Shown piece by piece: positions 8,720-17,258 of a stretch of 64,000 nucleotides of DNA. Position 1 is the stretch's first letter, and each line of letters begins with the position of its first letter. The position numbers were made by a program, and so were the translations under genes. This stretch comes from Legionella sp. W10-070 (GTDB lineage Bacteria; Pseudomonadota; Gammaproteobacteria; Legionellales; Legionellaceae): positions 1-64,000 of the forward strand of contig NZ_CAAAJC010000007.1 of NCBI RefSeq assembly GCF_900640175.1. Direction: 5' to 3'. The notes under the pieces are model-generated. The model was given only the letters and a program-made list of their open reading frames with translations. It made no database searches and was not told the origin of the DNA.

Positions 8720-8920
8720 AAATTACTCATGTTACGCACATGCGATTAAAACTGTGGTTTTTCCTTGAAAGTTGTAGCCCGGATGGAGCGCCAGCGAAAT
8801 CCGAGGGGCATGTGTTTATTATCAAGCGCCGATCCCGGATTTCGCTGGCGCTCCATCCGGGCTACTATTAATTAACAGCAACCGTACTCTTAATCGCACG
8901 TGCGTAACATGAGTAAATTA
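8720..8920. mobile_element. Nested inverted repeat, MITE-like, full-length copy A
   Basis: About 200 bp with two nested inverted repeats. The outer arms (about 8720-8757 and 8883-8920) share ACTCATGTTACGCAC and the family GCGATTAA core with few mismatches. The inner arms are a perfect 30-bp inverted repeat (8774-8803 and 8836-8865, containing GGATGGAGCGCCAGCGAAAT). It has no coding capacity. It fills most of the 8568-8989 intergenic region between the acyltransferase and the convergent epimerase gene. The layout matches a miniature transposable element that could form a long cruciform or hairpin RNA. No mobilising transposase is in the window. Confidence 0.75.
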
Positions 8921-8989
8921 GAGACTAACAATTCCTAAGCCTGTATCAAAGCAGACAATGCCTCCATGCCTCCTGCCTGAAGAACATTT

Positions 8990-9994
8990 TTAGTGGTAAA
9001 AACTTAAATACCAATCAACAAAACGGGAAACCCCTTCCTGAAAACCAACTTTCGGGAGATAGCCAAGGTCGTTTTGCAAGCGATAAGTATCAGCATGGGT
9101 TGATACAACATCCGCATTTTGCATCGGTAAGAATTCTTTAATTGCTTTTTTGCCAGTAGCCTGCTCAATTGCATGAATGTAATCCAATAGATTCACAGGG
9201 TTTCCGCATCCAATATTGTATATTTTATAAGGAGCATAACTACTGGCAGCATCTGGTTCACTGGCAGACCATGCCGGATCAGGAACAGCTAACTTATCAA
9301 TAGCCAAAGAGACACCGGCCACTATATCATCAATATAGGTAAAATCACGTTGCATCTGACCATGATTGTAAACCTGGATTGTTTTACCTGCCAGAATGTC
9401 TCGTGTAAAAGAGAAAAAAGCCATGTCGGGCCTTCCCCAGGGACCATATACGGTAAAAAATCGCAATCCGGTTGTAGGGAGTTGATACAAATGGGAATAG
9501 GAATGGGCGATCAGCTCATTCGCTTTTTTTGTTGCTGCATAAATAGTCAAGGGGTGATTAACCGCATCCCCTTCCTGATATGGTTGAGTGCTATTTGCTC
9601 CATAGACTGAGCTGGTTGAGGCATAAACAAGATGCTCTACCTGGTGATGACGGCAGGCTTCAATGATATTCGTAAATCCCACTACATTTGATTGCACATA
9701 GACATGGGGATGGGTCAGTGAATAACGAACCCCCGCCTGAGCAGCCAGATTGACTACCCTCTGCGGTTTATGGGTTGCAAAAATAGGATTAACCTTATCC
9801 GCATCAACAATATCAACATGGTGAAAATGAAAGTTTGAATAGGCTTGCAATTGCTCCAGGCGTGCCTGTTTTAAACGAGTATCATAGTAATCATTAAGAT
9901 TATCAATACCAATCACCAGGTCGCCGCGTTCTAACCGCATCTTTGCCAAATGAAACCCTATAAAGCCAGCTGCCCCGGTAATCAACAAACGCAT
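8990..9994 (-). CDS. NAD-dependent sugar-nucleotide epimerase, UDP-glucuronate 4-epimerase type
   Basis: Extended short-chain dehydrogenase/reductase of about 334 residues. The N-terminal NAD site is GAAGFIG. DNLNDYYDTRLKQARL is characteristic of UDP-glucuronate 4-epimerases, and the catalytic set is STSSVYG with YAATKKANE (YxxxK). It probably converts UDP-glucuronate to UDP-galacturonate for LPS or surface polysaccharide. I chose the ATG at 9994 because it begins at the Rossmann strand; a TTG at 10021 would add nine residues. It is divergent from dapD. Confidence 0.88.
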   Translation of the reverse strand: MRLLITGAAGFIGFHLAKMRLERGDLVIGIDNLNDYYDTRLKQARLEQLQAYSNFHFHHVDIVDADKVNPIFATHKPQRVVNLAAQAGVRYSLTHPHVYVQSNVVGFTNIIEACRHHQVEHLVYASTSSVYGANSTQPYQEGDAVNHPLTIYAATKKANELIAHSYSHLYQLPTTGLRFFTVYGPWGRPDMAFFSFTRDILAGKTIQVYNHGQMQRDFTYIDDIVAGVSLAIDKLAVPDPAWSASEPDAASSYAPYKIYNIGCGNPVNLLDYIHAIEQATGKKAIKEFLPMQNADVVSTHADTYRLQNDLGYLPKVGFQEGVSRFVDWYLSFYH

Positions 9995-10080
9995 AACTAT
10001 ATCTCTGATTAAAATGTCCAAGAAGTATACTCCTTCTCAGTCTGACTGCAAACAAGCTGGTTCCTGAAACCTTGATTAGG

Positions 10081-10086
10081 TATACT
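10081..10086 (+). promoter_or_regulatory. Candidate -10 box of the dapD-dapE operon
   Basis: TATACT sits 31 nt before the dapD start, within TTGATTAGGTATACTGA. The matching -35 is not clear, so this is a modest prediction. Confidence 0.35.
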
Positions 10087-10116
10087 GATTAGCATCATTA
10101 TCCAACACATAAGATT

Positions 10117-10941
10117 ATGAACTCACTACAAAGCATTATTGAATTAGGATTTGAACAACGTCATGAACTATCACCAGAAACCGCTTCTAAAGAAATAATC
10201 AATGCTGTTGAGGAGGTTCTCACAGGGCTTGACCAGGGTCACTATCGCGTGGCTGAGAAAATTAACGAGGAATGGATAGTCCATCAGTGGATTAAAAAGG
10301 CTGTTTTGCTCTCCTTTAAACTTAACTCTAATCAAGTTGTTGAGGCCGGCTTTTGCAAATTTTATGATAAGGTTCCTCTTAAATTTTCAACCTTCAGTGC
10401 CGATGAATTTAGCCAAACCGGCGTTCGTGTGGTACCTCATGCAATGGTAAGACGAGGGGCATTTATCGGTAAGAATACGGTTTTAATGCCCTCTTATGTC
10501 AATATAGGCGCATACATTGACGAGGGCGTTATGGTTGATACCTGGGCTACAGTGGGTTCTTGTGCACAAATAGGCAAAAACGTTCATCTTTCTGGTGGTG
10601 CAGGCATTGGAGGAGTATTAGAGCCCTTACAGGCTAACCCTACTATCATTGAAGACAACTGCTTTATTGGCGCTCGCTCTGAAGTCGTTGAAGGTGTTAT
10701 TGTAGAGCGTGACTCAGTAATATCGATGGGCGTCTTTTTGGGGCAAAGCACCCGCATTTACAATCGCATGACAGGTACAACCTCCTACGGTCGTATCCCG
10801 GCAGGTTCGGTTGTTGTACCCGGGAATATGCCAGGCGATGATGGCCGCTATAGTCTTTATTGTGCTGTAATTGTTAAGCAGGTTGATGAAAAAACACGAG
10901 CCAAGGTAAGCATCAACGAGCTGCTAAGAGATACTGAATAA
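10117..10941 (+). CDS. dapD: 2,3,4,5-tetrahydropyridine-2,6-dicarboxylate N-succinyltransferase
   Basis: A 274-residue enzyme that transfers succinyl from succinyl-CoA to tetrahydrodipicolinate in the succinylase branch of lysine/diaminopimelate synthesis. The middle and C-terminal part is a left-handed beta-helix of hexapeptide repeats ([20 protein letters not shown], then [14 protein letters not shown]). [15 protein letters not shown] and GGVLEPLQA are family signatures. Length equals the E. coli enzyme. Its TAA overlaps the dapE ATG by one base (TAATG), so the two are translated together. Confidence 0.97.
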   Translation: MNSLQSIIELGFEQRHELSPETASKEIINAVEEVLTGLDQGHYRVAEKINEEWIVHQWIKKAVLLSFKLNSNQVVEAGFCKFYDKVPLKFSTFSADEFSQTGVRVVPHAMVRRGAFIGKNTVLMPSYVNIGAYIDEGVMVDTWATVGSCAQIGKNVHLSGGAGIGGVLEPLQANPTIIEDNCFIGARSEVVEGVIVERDSVISMGVFLGQSTRIYNRMTGTTSYGRIPAGSVVVPGNMPGDDGRYSLYCAVIVKQVDEKTRAKVSINELLRDTE

Positions 10942-12083
10942 TGAATGATGTTAAATCCTTGCTTGCAAAATTAATCAGTTTCCCTTCCGTCACTCCGGAT
11001 GATTTCGGCTGCCAGGAATATATGATTGAATTTCTTGAGCAACTTGGTTTTCAATGTCAACGCATCAACAATCCCCCGGTGACTAATTTTTTTGCTCGTT
11101 TGGGCAGCCAGGCCCCTTTATTAGTATTTGCAGGGCACACGGATGTTGTTCCTATAGGTGACAAAAGCAAATGGCATACTGAACCCTTTATCCTGCATCA
11201 AGAAAATGACATGCTTTATGGTCGCGGAGTTGCAGACATGAAAGGCAGCCTTGCAGCCATGCTGATAATGGCTGAGCGTTTCATAAAGGCCTACCCTTCT
11301 TTCTCAGGCAGTCTTGGCTTCTTAATTACCAGCGGTGAAGAAGGCGATGACTTTGCGTTAGGCACACCCCATGTCATGGCTGAACTTCAAAAGCAAGGTA
11401 TTAAACCTGATTTTTGCATCGTTGGTGAACCTTCCAGTGATAAGCATGTTGGGGATGTCATTAAGATTGGGCGACGTGGCTCTTTAACGGCCAAACTTAC
11501 TCTTCACGGAAAACAGGGACATGTCGCTTACCCGCACCTGGCAAAAAACCCTATTCATAGCATTAGTCCCGCAATAGCAGAACTCAGCACTACCGAATGG
11601 GACAAAGGCAATCAATATTTCCCCCCAACCTCTTTACAAATTACCCATATTAAAGCAGGTGGTCAGGCTAATAATATTATACCTGGTGAATTAACCCTGC
11701 ACTTTAACTTCCGCTTTTCAACCGAGCACACTGCTGAAACGCTAAAAGCAGCTGTAGCAGCTTGTTTTGAGCGTCATGGATTAGAGCCAATCATTGAATG
11801 GCAGTTAAATGGAGAACCCTTCCTGACCGCTCATGGCCGCTTATTAGAAAGCTGTATTAGAGCAATTGAGTCTATTACCGGTAAAACGCCTGAACTTTCT
11901 ACCAGTGGGGGTACTTCAGACGGTCGATTCATTGCGCCCTATGGGGTTGAAGTGATTGAATTAGGACCTGTCAATGCAACGATTCATCAGGTTAATGAAT
12001 GCGTTTCTTTAAATGATCTGGCGACTCTTGGCTCAATTTATTATTCAATTTGCGAGCAACTTTTAAATGGCGATAAATCCTAG
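10941..12083 (+). CDS. dapE: Succinyl-diaminopimelate desuccinylase
   Basis: A 380-residue M20-family zinc hydrolase that removes succinate from N-succinyl-LL-diaminopimelate, two steps after DapD. The metal ligands are seen in FAGHTDVVP (His), GRGVADMKGS (bridging Asp) and TSGEEGDD (catalytic Glu and ligand). A dimerisation lid domain lies in the middle (about 180-290). Second gene of the dapDE operon, overlapping dapD by one base. No terminator is evident in the 276 nt that follow; only a 7-bp stem (GGTTAAG/CTTAACC near 12242-12262) without a T-run is seen there. Confidence 0.96.
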   Translation: MNDVKSLLAKLISFPSVTPDDFGCQEYMIEFLEQLGFQCQRINNPPVTNFFARLGSQAPLLVFAGHTDVVPIGDKSKWHTEPFILHQENDMLYGRGVADMKGSLAAMLIMAERFIKAYPSFSGSLGFLITSGEEGDDFALGTPHVMAELQKQGIKPDFCIVGEPSSDKHVGDVIKIGRRGSLTAKLTLHGKQGHVAYPHLAKNPIHSISPAIAELSTTEWDKGNQYFPPTSLQITHIKAGGQANNIIPGELTLHFNFRFSTEHTAETLKAAVAACFERHGLEPIIEWQLNGEPFLTAHGRLLESCIRAIESITGKTPELSTSGGTSDGRFIAPYGVEVIELGPVNATIHQVNECVSLNDLATLGSIYYSICEQLLNGDKS

Positions 12084-12359
12084 GATTTCTTTATTACATG
12101 GAAAAAGGCCCTATAAAAACTCTATTGATATATGACCAAATCGATTTAATTGTTCACATTGAATGTACTGGGGATTTATTGGTTCTACCCTTTGTAAATC
12201 ATGATAACGCGTTTTTCTCGAGGAAGAGGCTTTTTCTTATGGGTTAAGGTGATTTCTTAACCGGGGTGTACCCTGATAAACTGGAACAATTTATCACCAA
12301 GAATAAAGCCCATCTCAAATTGTATTTTAATATTTCATTGAGGAAAATACCCTATTATC

Positions 12360-13625
12360 CTATGCTGCCACAGAAACCGTGACGTCCCCCCCGATCAACT
12401 CCGCGTCCCTGCTTACCTTCTCATTAACTACTTTCGCCACACAAGAATCAGACCAGACATTGAGTGAGGTTTCAAGCATATCGATTAAACTATAAAATGG
12501 TAAAATTATTCCCATCAAAGTGATTGGCACGTTCATGCTTGCCAGCAAACTGGCGCTAAGAAAGAAACACCCCATAGGGACTCCGGCATTACCAATCGCA
12601 GCAACGGTTGCAACCACTATCCATAATCCCATCATCGGAAGAGAAATTTCAATTCCATGATTTTGCATAAGATAAATCACCGTTGTAAAAATGAAGGCAG
12701 CACAACCATTCATATTCAAACTGGTGCAAAGTGGCAGTACAAAACGGCTAACTTCAGGTTTAACTTGTAAATTTTTCTCAGCAGTATCCATTGTAACCGG
12801 CAAAGTCCCCACTGATGACTTGGAGAAAAAGGCAACAGACAAGGCAGGAAGCATCCCCTTAAAAGCAGCAAATGGCTTGATACCTTGAGACTTTAACCAT
12901 AAGGGCAGGATAATAAATCCCTGTACCAGATTAGCCAGAACGATAATCAGCAAATACTCCCCTATTCCCTTTAAAGCCATCCCATCCCGCAGCTGCATTA
13001 CAGTTGTGGTAATAAACCCATAAAGACCCAGAGGAATAATAGCAATTACCCAGTTGGTTATTACCATGAATAACCCGTGAGCGCCCCGAAAAAATTGAGT
13101 AATTGTTTGTCTGGCTTCAGCTTCCGGAATAAAGCGGATTGCAATCCCCATCACAATACTAACTAACAATACCCCCATTACCTGATGCTCTAAAAAAGGC
13201 GTCCATATAGAAGAAGGAATAAGATTGGCTACATGTTGAAAATAACTCATTTGATGGGTAGTACCAGCTACATTGCTTCTATGTTGAGAGACCTCCATCA
13301 TGCCAGGATGAATCAGCAGATATAGTACGCAACTAATTGCAGCCGCGACTAAGGTGGTTCCCAAAGTATAGCACATAGCACGGCGCCAAACTTTACGCAT
13401 CAGGCCATCCGCGCTATAGCTTGACAGAGTGACAATAATGGACAATGCAATAATTGGCAGGCTGATACACTTAAATATTTTGATAAAAACATCAGCGATG
13501 AATAATCCAAATATCTTTAACAAAGCAACATCAGAATAGCCGCTTACTATACCAAGAAGAATCATAACCGCATATAAATAAGGGGTTGTCAGCCATTTTT
13601 TTTTCTGCAAATGTTGAGCGCACAT
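12360..13625 (-). CDS. Dicarboxylate/amino acid:cation symporter (DAACS/GltP family)
   Basis: A 421-residue inner-membrane protein with at least eight hydrophobic segments. The hairpin-1 serine-rich signature reads SKSSVGTLPVT, and MNGCAAFIFTTVIYLMQ matches the family NMDG-type segment of transmembrane helix 7, here NMNG. It probably imports glutamate, aspartate, serine or C4-dicarboxylates with Na+ or H+; the substrate cannot be fixed from sequence. In NMDGT-type carriers the Asp contributes to a cation site, so its replacement by Asn is notable. It stands alone, and the 220 nt upstream hold no clear promoter. Confidence 0.88.
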   Translation of the reverse strand: MCAQHLQKKKWLTTPYLYAVMILLGIVSGYSDVALLKIFGLFIADVFIKIFKCISLPIIALSIIVTLSSYSADGLMRKVWRRAMCYTLGTTLVAAAISCVLYLLIHPGMMEVSQHRSNVAGTTHQMSYFQHVANLIPSSIWTPFLEHQVMGVLLVSIVMGIAIRFIPEAEARQTITQFFRGAHGLFMVITNWVIAIIPLGLYGFITTTVMQLRDGMALKGIGEYLLIIVLANLVQGFIILPLWLKSQGIKPFAAFKGMLPALSVAFFSKSSVGTLPVTMDTAEKNLQVKPEVSRFVLPLCTSLNMNGCAAFIFTTVIYLMQNHGIEISLPMMGLWIVVATVAAIGNAGVPMGCFFLSASLLASMNVPITLMGIILPFYSLIDMLETSLNVWSDSCVAKVVNEKVSRDAELIGGDVTVSVAA

Positions 13626-13848
13626 AATCTATACCTTAATCTAATAATTAACCAGGCTTACAAGAAGAAACAAGTATTTAACAACAGCAACAAGCGCGAC
13701 AACACAGAGGCAAAGATATTGAATGGGATAAAGTAATATCAGCAGGAAGGGAAAAATCTTTCATAGCCACCATTAGAGCAAATTTTGTGCATTGAGTGCA
13801 TATTTTAACATAACTGGCGTTCAGGTCAAGAGTAATGTTTTCCTGATA

Positions 13849-14907
13849 TCAAACTAAGCTCAATTGCTTTTGTTTCAAGCGACATATTCTCTGAAAAGCT
13901 TCTTCAATGCGGGCTTGCGGTATATCATTTGAATTAACCAGATATTCTACCTTGTCAATTATTTCTTCTGGCGTTATCTGTCCAAGCTGATTAGCGAAAA
14001 TCATCATGTCAGCCCCAGCATTAATGGTTAAATACAGCGTTTCTTCCAGAGAATAATGATTAGTGATAGCTCTCATCTGCAAATCATCACTGATAATCAC
14101 CCCGTCAAACTTTAGTTCTCTTCGTAGTAAGTCTGTGAGGATGGTTTTCGATAAAGTGGCAGGCAATCCACCAGGTTCAAGCTGTCGATTGATCACATGC
14201 GCCGTCATAATCATGGCAGGCAAATCTTTCTCACTTGACAACACCTGATAAGGAGTCAATTCATCTGGCTGGAATGTAGCAGTCACATCAACAAATCCTT
14301 CATGGCTATCCCCCAAAGCACTGCCATGACCAGGAAAATGTTTATAACAACAGGTAATACCATGATTAGCAAAAATTTCCACAAACTCTCTGGCCACATG
14401 AATGACATGGTGGGGATCAGCAGAGTAGCTTCGTCCCAGTTTGCCAATAATCCCTTGCTCTTTATTTAAATCAAGATCCACTACAGGAGCAAAATTAAGG
14501 TTAAATCCAAGCTCCTTTAACGTTTTTGCCATTTGGTTAATTTCAACCCGCATTTGCTCAATTGGCAACCCGGCCAACTCAACAGGAGTCAGGGTGGTTA
14601 GACAGCCATCAACATGACATAATCGATCGACTGCTCCTCCTTCATAATCTATTGCAACAAAAAGGGGAAGGTTCTTTTCATGCTTATTGTCATTCGCATA
14701 ATGATGCAACTTGGCAATTAAATTTTTAATTTGATATTTATCAACTAAATTCTTGCCAGGACATTGATTGACCAAATCATAGTCAAATAACAAAACCCCT
14801 CCCAAGCCATCATTGATTAACCAATCTTTTACAGAACTAAACTCATCAATTATTTTGCCTGAAAAACCCATAATGAGCATTTGGCCGATTTGGTATCTTA
14901 AGGTCAC
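13849..14907 (-). CDS. Glycoside hydrolase family 3 beta-N-acetylhexosaminidase, NagZ-like
   Basis: A 352-residue single-domain GH3 enzyme. The NagZ-type signature KHFPGHG followed by DSH holds the Asp-His catalytic dyad, and the nucleophile Asp lies in GVIISDDLQM. NagZ removes N-acetylglucosamine from anhydro-muropeptides during peptidoglycan recycling in the cytoplasm. No signal peptide is seen, consistent with that site. The start is GTG at 14907 with AGGGATC 8 nt upstream. It is slightly longer than E. coli NagZ, so a paralogous hexosaminidase is possible. Confidence 0.85.
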   Translation of the reverse strand: MTLRYQIGQMLIMGFSGKIIDEFSSVKDWLINDGLGGVLLFDYDLVNQCPGKNLVDKYQIKNLIAKLHHYANDNKHEKNLPLFVAIDYEGGAVDRLCHVDGCLTTLTPVELAGLPIEQMRVEINQMAKTLKELGFNLNFAPVVDLDLNKEQGIIGKLGRSYSADPHHVIHVAREFVEIFANHGITCCYKHFPGHGSALGDSHEGFVDVTATFQPDELTPYQVLSSEKDLPAMIMTAHVINRQLEPGGLPATLSKTILTDLLRRELKFDGVIISDDLQMRAITNHYSLEETLYLTINAGADMMIFANQLGQITPEEIIDKVEYLVNSNDIPQARIEEAFQRICRLKQKQLSLV

Positions 14908-15056
14908 GGATAAGATCCCTGTATGTTAATTTTATCGATCAGCATAATACACAAAGCATCCTGTTATTGACAATGAAAAACAGCTCCCAACCTATTGCCA
15001 GAGAAGCAATAGCCAGAAAATATATTTCTTATATAGGTATCCTTGCTTTTAGGTAT

Positions 15057-15509
15057 TTATTGAGGGGGAGGTGCAGGAATGCGGCTAAAATCACACTCGC
15101 AGTTTCCGGTTGTTGCATCGGGAGGAAATGGAACTTCGGCAAAAGCAGCAGGAAAACAAACAGGAATGTTCCAGGCAGTCTCACCTTTGCCGATTGATGC
15201 CGGCAAGCTCCAATATCTCAAGGAAGAATAAGTCTTCCCAACTTCGCTTTGCCAAAATACAGGTTGGTAAGAGGCCTTATATAAAAATTTTTGTGCAGGC
15301 TCGCAACTAAAGGATTGCCTCACCCATGATTTTCCTTTAGGAACCTCTACAGTAATTACTGATTTGTTTGTACTCGTATCGATTACATCAACCTTCACGT
15401 CATAATTTGTCCAACAATTATCTTTTACCAAGGTAAAAAAACAAGGGAAAGCAAATAAACTTGCAGAAAACAAGATAGAACATAAGGAAACAACGAGTTT
15501 GAAGGCCAT
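15057..15509 (-). CDS. Small secreted Cys-containing protein of unknown function
   Basis: A 150-residue protein with a clear signal peptide (about 1-20: hydrophobic core VVSLCSILFSASLFA). The mature part has Cys residues spaced as if for disulfides, beginning PCFFTLVKDNCW, with later pairs SFSCEP, PVCFP and CECDF. The end is proline-rich, PAPPPQ. It is predicted to be periplasmic or secreted. I do not recognise a named family, and neighbouring genes give no functional hint. Confidence 0.75.
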   Translation of the reverse strand: MAFKLVVSLCSILFSASLFAFPCFFTLVKDNCWTNYDVKVDVIDTSTNKSVITVEVPKGKSWVRQSFSCEPAQKFLYKASYQPVFWQSEVGKTYSSLRYWSLPASIGKGETAWNIPVCFPAAFAEVPFPPDATTGNCECDFSRIPAPPPQ

Positions 15510-15709
15510 TTTAATAAAATTTAACTTAAATAATCTTAATTATAAGCAATATTTAAAAATAAGGGAGAAATTGAATGTGATTAAGCACGCAAAATCAACA
15601 ACAAAATTAAAAAATCAGAGTAATAGATGACAGAAAACCTGTTTTACCCGAGCAGAACAACATGAAGCGGTTGATTTCCTTATTATATAGGTATATCCTT
15701 CGCGCTTGA

Positions 15710-15797
15710 GGAGAGATGGCCGAGCGGTCGAAGGCGCACGCCTGGAAAGTGTGTATACGGCAACGTATCGAGGGTTCGAATCCCTCTCTCTCCGCCA
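15710..15797 (+). tRNA. tRNA-Ser (anticodon GGA)
   Basis: 88 nt including an encoded CCA. The acceptor stem GGAGAGA pairs with TCTCTCC, the D-arm contains GGCCGAGCGG, the anticodon loop CTGGAAA gives GGA, there is a long class II variable arm (TATACGGCAACGTAT), and the T-loop is GGTTCGAATCC. It is nearly identical in layout to E. coli tRNA-Ser(GGA). Upstream, TTGATT and TATATC followed by a GC-rich CGCGC stretch could be a stable-RNA promoter. No integrase or att duplication is seen beside it. Confidence 0.97.
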
Positions 15798-15862
15798 ACC
15801 TGTATGGTCTATTCACCCCAAACCCTCTTCACAAGCCGACAGCGTACTAATTTTCTCATAAG

Positions 15863-16396
15863 CTACCTTTGCCTGCGATATAAGACGTGCCTGGAAAGCC
15901 TATGATCCAACTTGAATTTTGGGTGAGCAAAGTCTCCGTCTAAATCCCTGTTCATGCCAATTTTCTCCATAACCCGAATAGAACGTTTATTTAAAGGTAC
16001 CGTAAATGCAACAATTTCCTTAAACCCACACTGATTAAATCCATAATCCAGGGAAGCATTGGCGCCTTCAGTAGCGTAGCCTTTACCCCAATGCAATGAG
16101 CTTAAGCGCCATCCGATCTCCACTGCAGGGGTAAAATGGGATTTGAACGTTGGGTAATTAAGACCGGTAAAACCTATCATTTCTCCAGTTTCCTTCAGTT
16201 CAACAGCCCACAAAGTATAACCATATTGATCAAACTGAATCCCCATCCTGGTAATAAAATCACCTGCTTGTTCCAAGCTTAAAGAACCGGGTAAAAACTC
16301 AATGACCCTTGGATCCTGATTAATTTGATAGTAGATTTTAATGTCTTCTTCTTTCCAGGTACGCAAAATAAGCCTTTCTGTTTCGATAATATTCAT
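15863..16396 (-). CDS. GNAT family N-acetyltransferase, RimJ/RimL type
   Basis: A 177-residue acetyltransferase. The N-terminal ETERLILRTWKEEDI, the acetyl-CoA-binding region around WGKGYATEGANASLDYGF and VPLNKRSIRVMEKIGM are the typical RimJ/RimL set. The substrate could be a ribosomal protein N-terminus or a small molecule; sequence does not decide. It is a single gene on the minus strand downstream of tRNA-Ser. Confidence 0.85.
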   Translation of the reverse strand: MNIIETERLILRTWKEEDIKIYYQINQDPRVIEFLPGSLSLEQAGDFITRMGIQFDQYGYTLWAVELKETGEMIGFTGLNYPTFKSHFTPAVEIGWRLSSLHWGKGYATEGANASLDYGFNQCGFKEIVAFTVPLNKRSIRVMEKIGMNRDLDGDFAHPKFKLDHRLSRHVLYRRQR

Positions 16397-16477
16397 AATT
16401 TGCTCATGTTGTCAGACCGTTCATCGATCTCTTATTATCATTCTAAATTTATATTTCTTTAAATAAGCCTAAAAGGA

Positions 16478-16556
16478 TTGTGATTAAAATTGCGGTTTTT
16501 GCTTGAAAGCCCTGATGGCGCTCCATCCAGGCTCCATTAATTAACACCAACCGCTG
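16478..16556. repeat. Degraded MITE-like copy E
   Basis: Contains GTGATTAAAATTGCGG, the TTGAAAG linker, GGCGCTCCATCCAGGCT and CCATTAATTAACACCAACCG in the family order. The left inner arm is deleted, so the internal palindrome is lost, and the right outer end is missing beyond about 16556. It lies just upstream of the small ORF at 16626. Confidence 0.6.
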
Positions 16557-16625
16557 CCGAAAAACAAGTATTTGCAAAATATCTAAATATGCCTTACTGT
16601 AACTTTTTCCCTCCTTTTTACGGTT

Positions 16626-16913
16626 ATGGTAATGAGTATTAAAGCGGTTACTCCCGAAGACATTTTTGCCGATAATATTAACTATACTCAAGCCAGAGGG
16701 GTCGAGGTAAGAAAAGGGACTGTCGCTGCATTCATTGCTAATATTAATATATTTGAAGATGATAGCTCCTCGGCAGAAGACAAAACCCAAGCTATTCATA
16801 TGATAATGGAGCTGGCTCCTGCCATTGTGGCTTTAGGCTTTCCTCAACATATAACCTTCAAAAACAGCCTGATAGAATCAATCATTCAGGAAACCAAGGC
16901 ACAATTTGAATAA
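16626..16913 (+). CDS. Small acidic protein of unknown function
   Basis: A 95-residue predicted protein (MVMSIKAVTPEDIFADN, ending IIQETKAQFE), acidic, with two amphipathic helical stretches around 55-75 and 80-95. No signal peptide or known motif. The reading frame is clean and protein-like, but the ribosome site is weak; ATG 16632 is an equally possible start. A decayed repeat lies just upstream. The antisense frame is longer but low-complexity and less protein-like. Confidence 0.5.
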   Translation: MVMSIKAVTPEDIFADNINYTQARGVEVRKGTVAAFIANINIFEDDSSSAEDKTQAIHMIMELAPAIVALGFPQHITFKNSLIESIIQETKAQFE

Positions 16914-17172
16914 GTCCTCTTTTGTTTTTATTTCCAGACATATCAGTAAAAAAGTTACAACCCGGTTTCTGATCCAGGAAAAACCTTATCCGGAAGCTAA
17001 CAAAATGGCCGCTTAATGCTGGCTTTTTCACAATATGAATGAATAGCGAAACCCAATAAAAACAAGTCAGTTTTTTTATAAATTAGCGGAGGAAAAAAAT
17101 TCATCTTCCGACTTTAAAATAAATCTTGCCTTTATCCCCTTTTTCTTATAAAAATCTCATTTTTATTATATC

Positions 17173-17220
17173 TTGACACAAAATTTATAGACAAATTACA
17201 AAATTATTGTACAATTTTGT
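17173..17220 (+). promoter_or_regulatory. Candidate promoter and operator palindrome of the amino acid permease
   Basis: A consensus -35 TTGACA (17173-17178) is followed at 18 nt by TACAAA. Immediately over and after this -10 lies a perfect 8-bp inverted repeat, ACAAAATT (17198-17205) and AATTTTGT (17213-17220). A repressor bound there would block initiation. The rest of the 16914-17258 gap is AT-rich with no other structure I can support. Confidence 0.5.
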
Positions 17221-17258
17221 GGCCTATTAATGCTTCACCTTAAGAGATTAAACTGTTT

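Noticed and set aside
12084-12359. Small gene or terminator in the gap after dapE
   Set aside because: No frame with a start and ribosome site, and the only hairpin (7 bp near 12242) lacks a T-run.
15607-15816. Antisense ORF over tRNA-Ser with AEREGFEPSIR
   Set aside because: A well-known spurious translation of the antisense of tRNA-Ser genes, repeatedly mis-annotated as protein.
15700-15860. tRNA-Ser as an integration site for a genomic island
   Set aside because: No integrase, no duplicated 3' tRNA end and no composition change on either side.
16449-16799. 116-codon minus-strand ORF overlapping the small plus-strand protein
   Set aside because: Covers a decayed repeat and the antisense of a more protein-like frame; no ribosome site.
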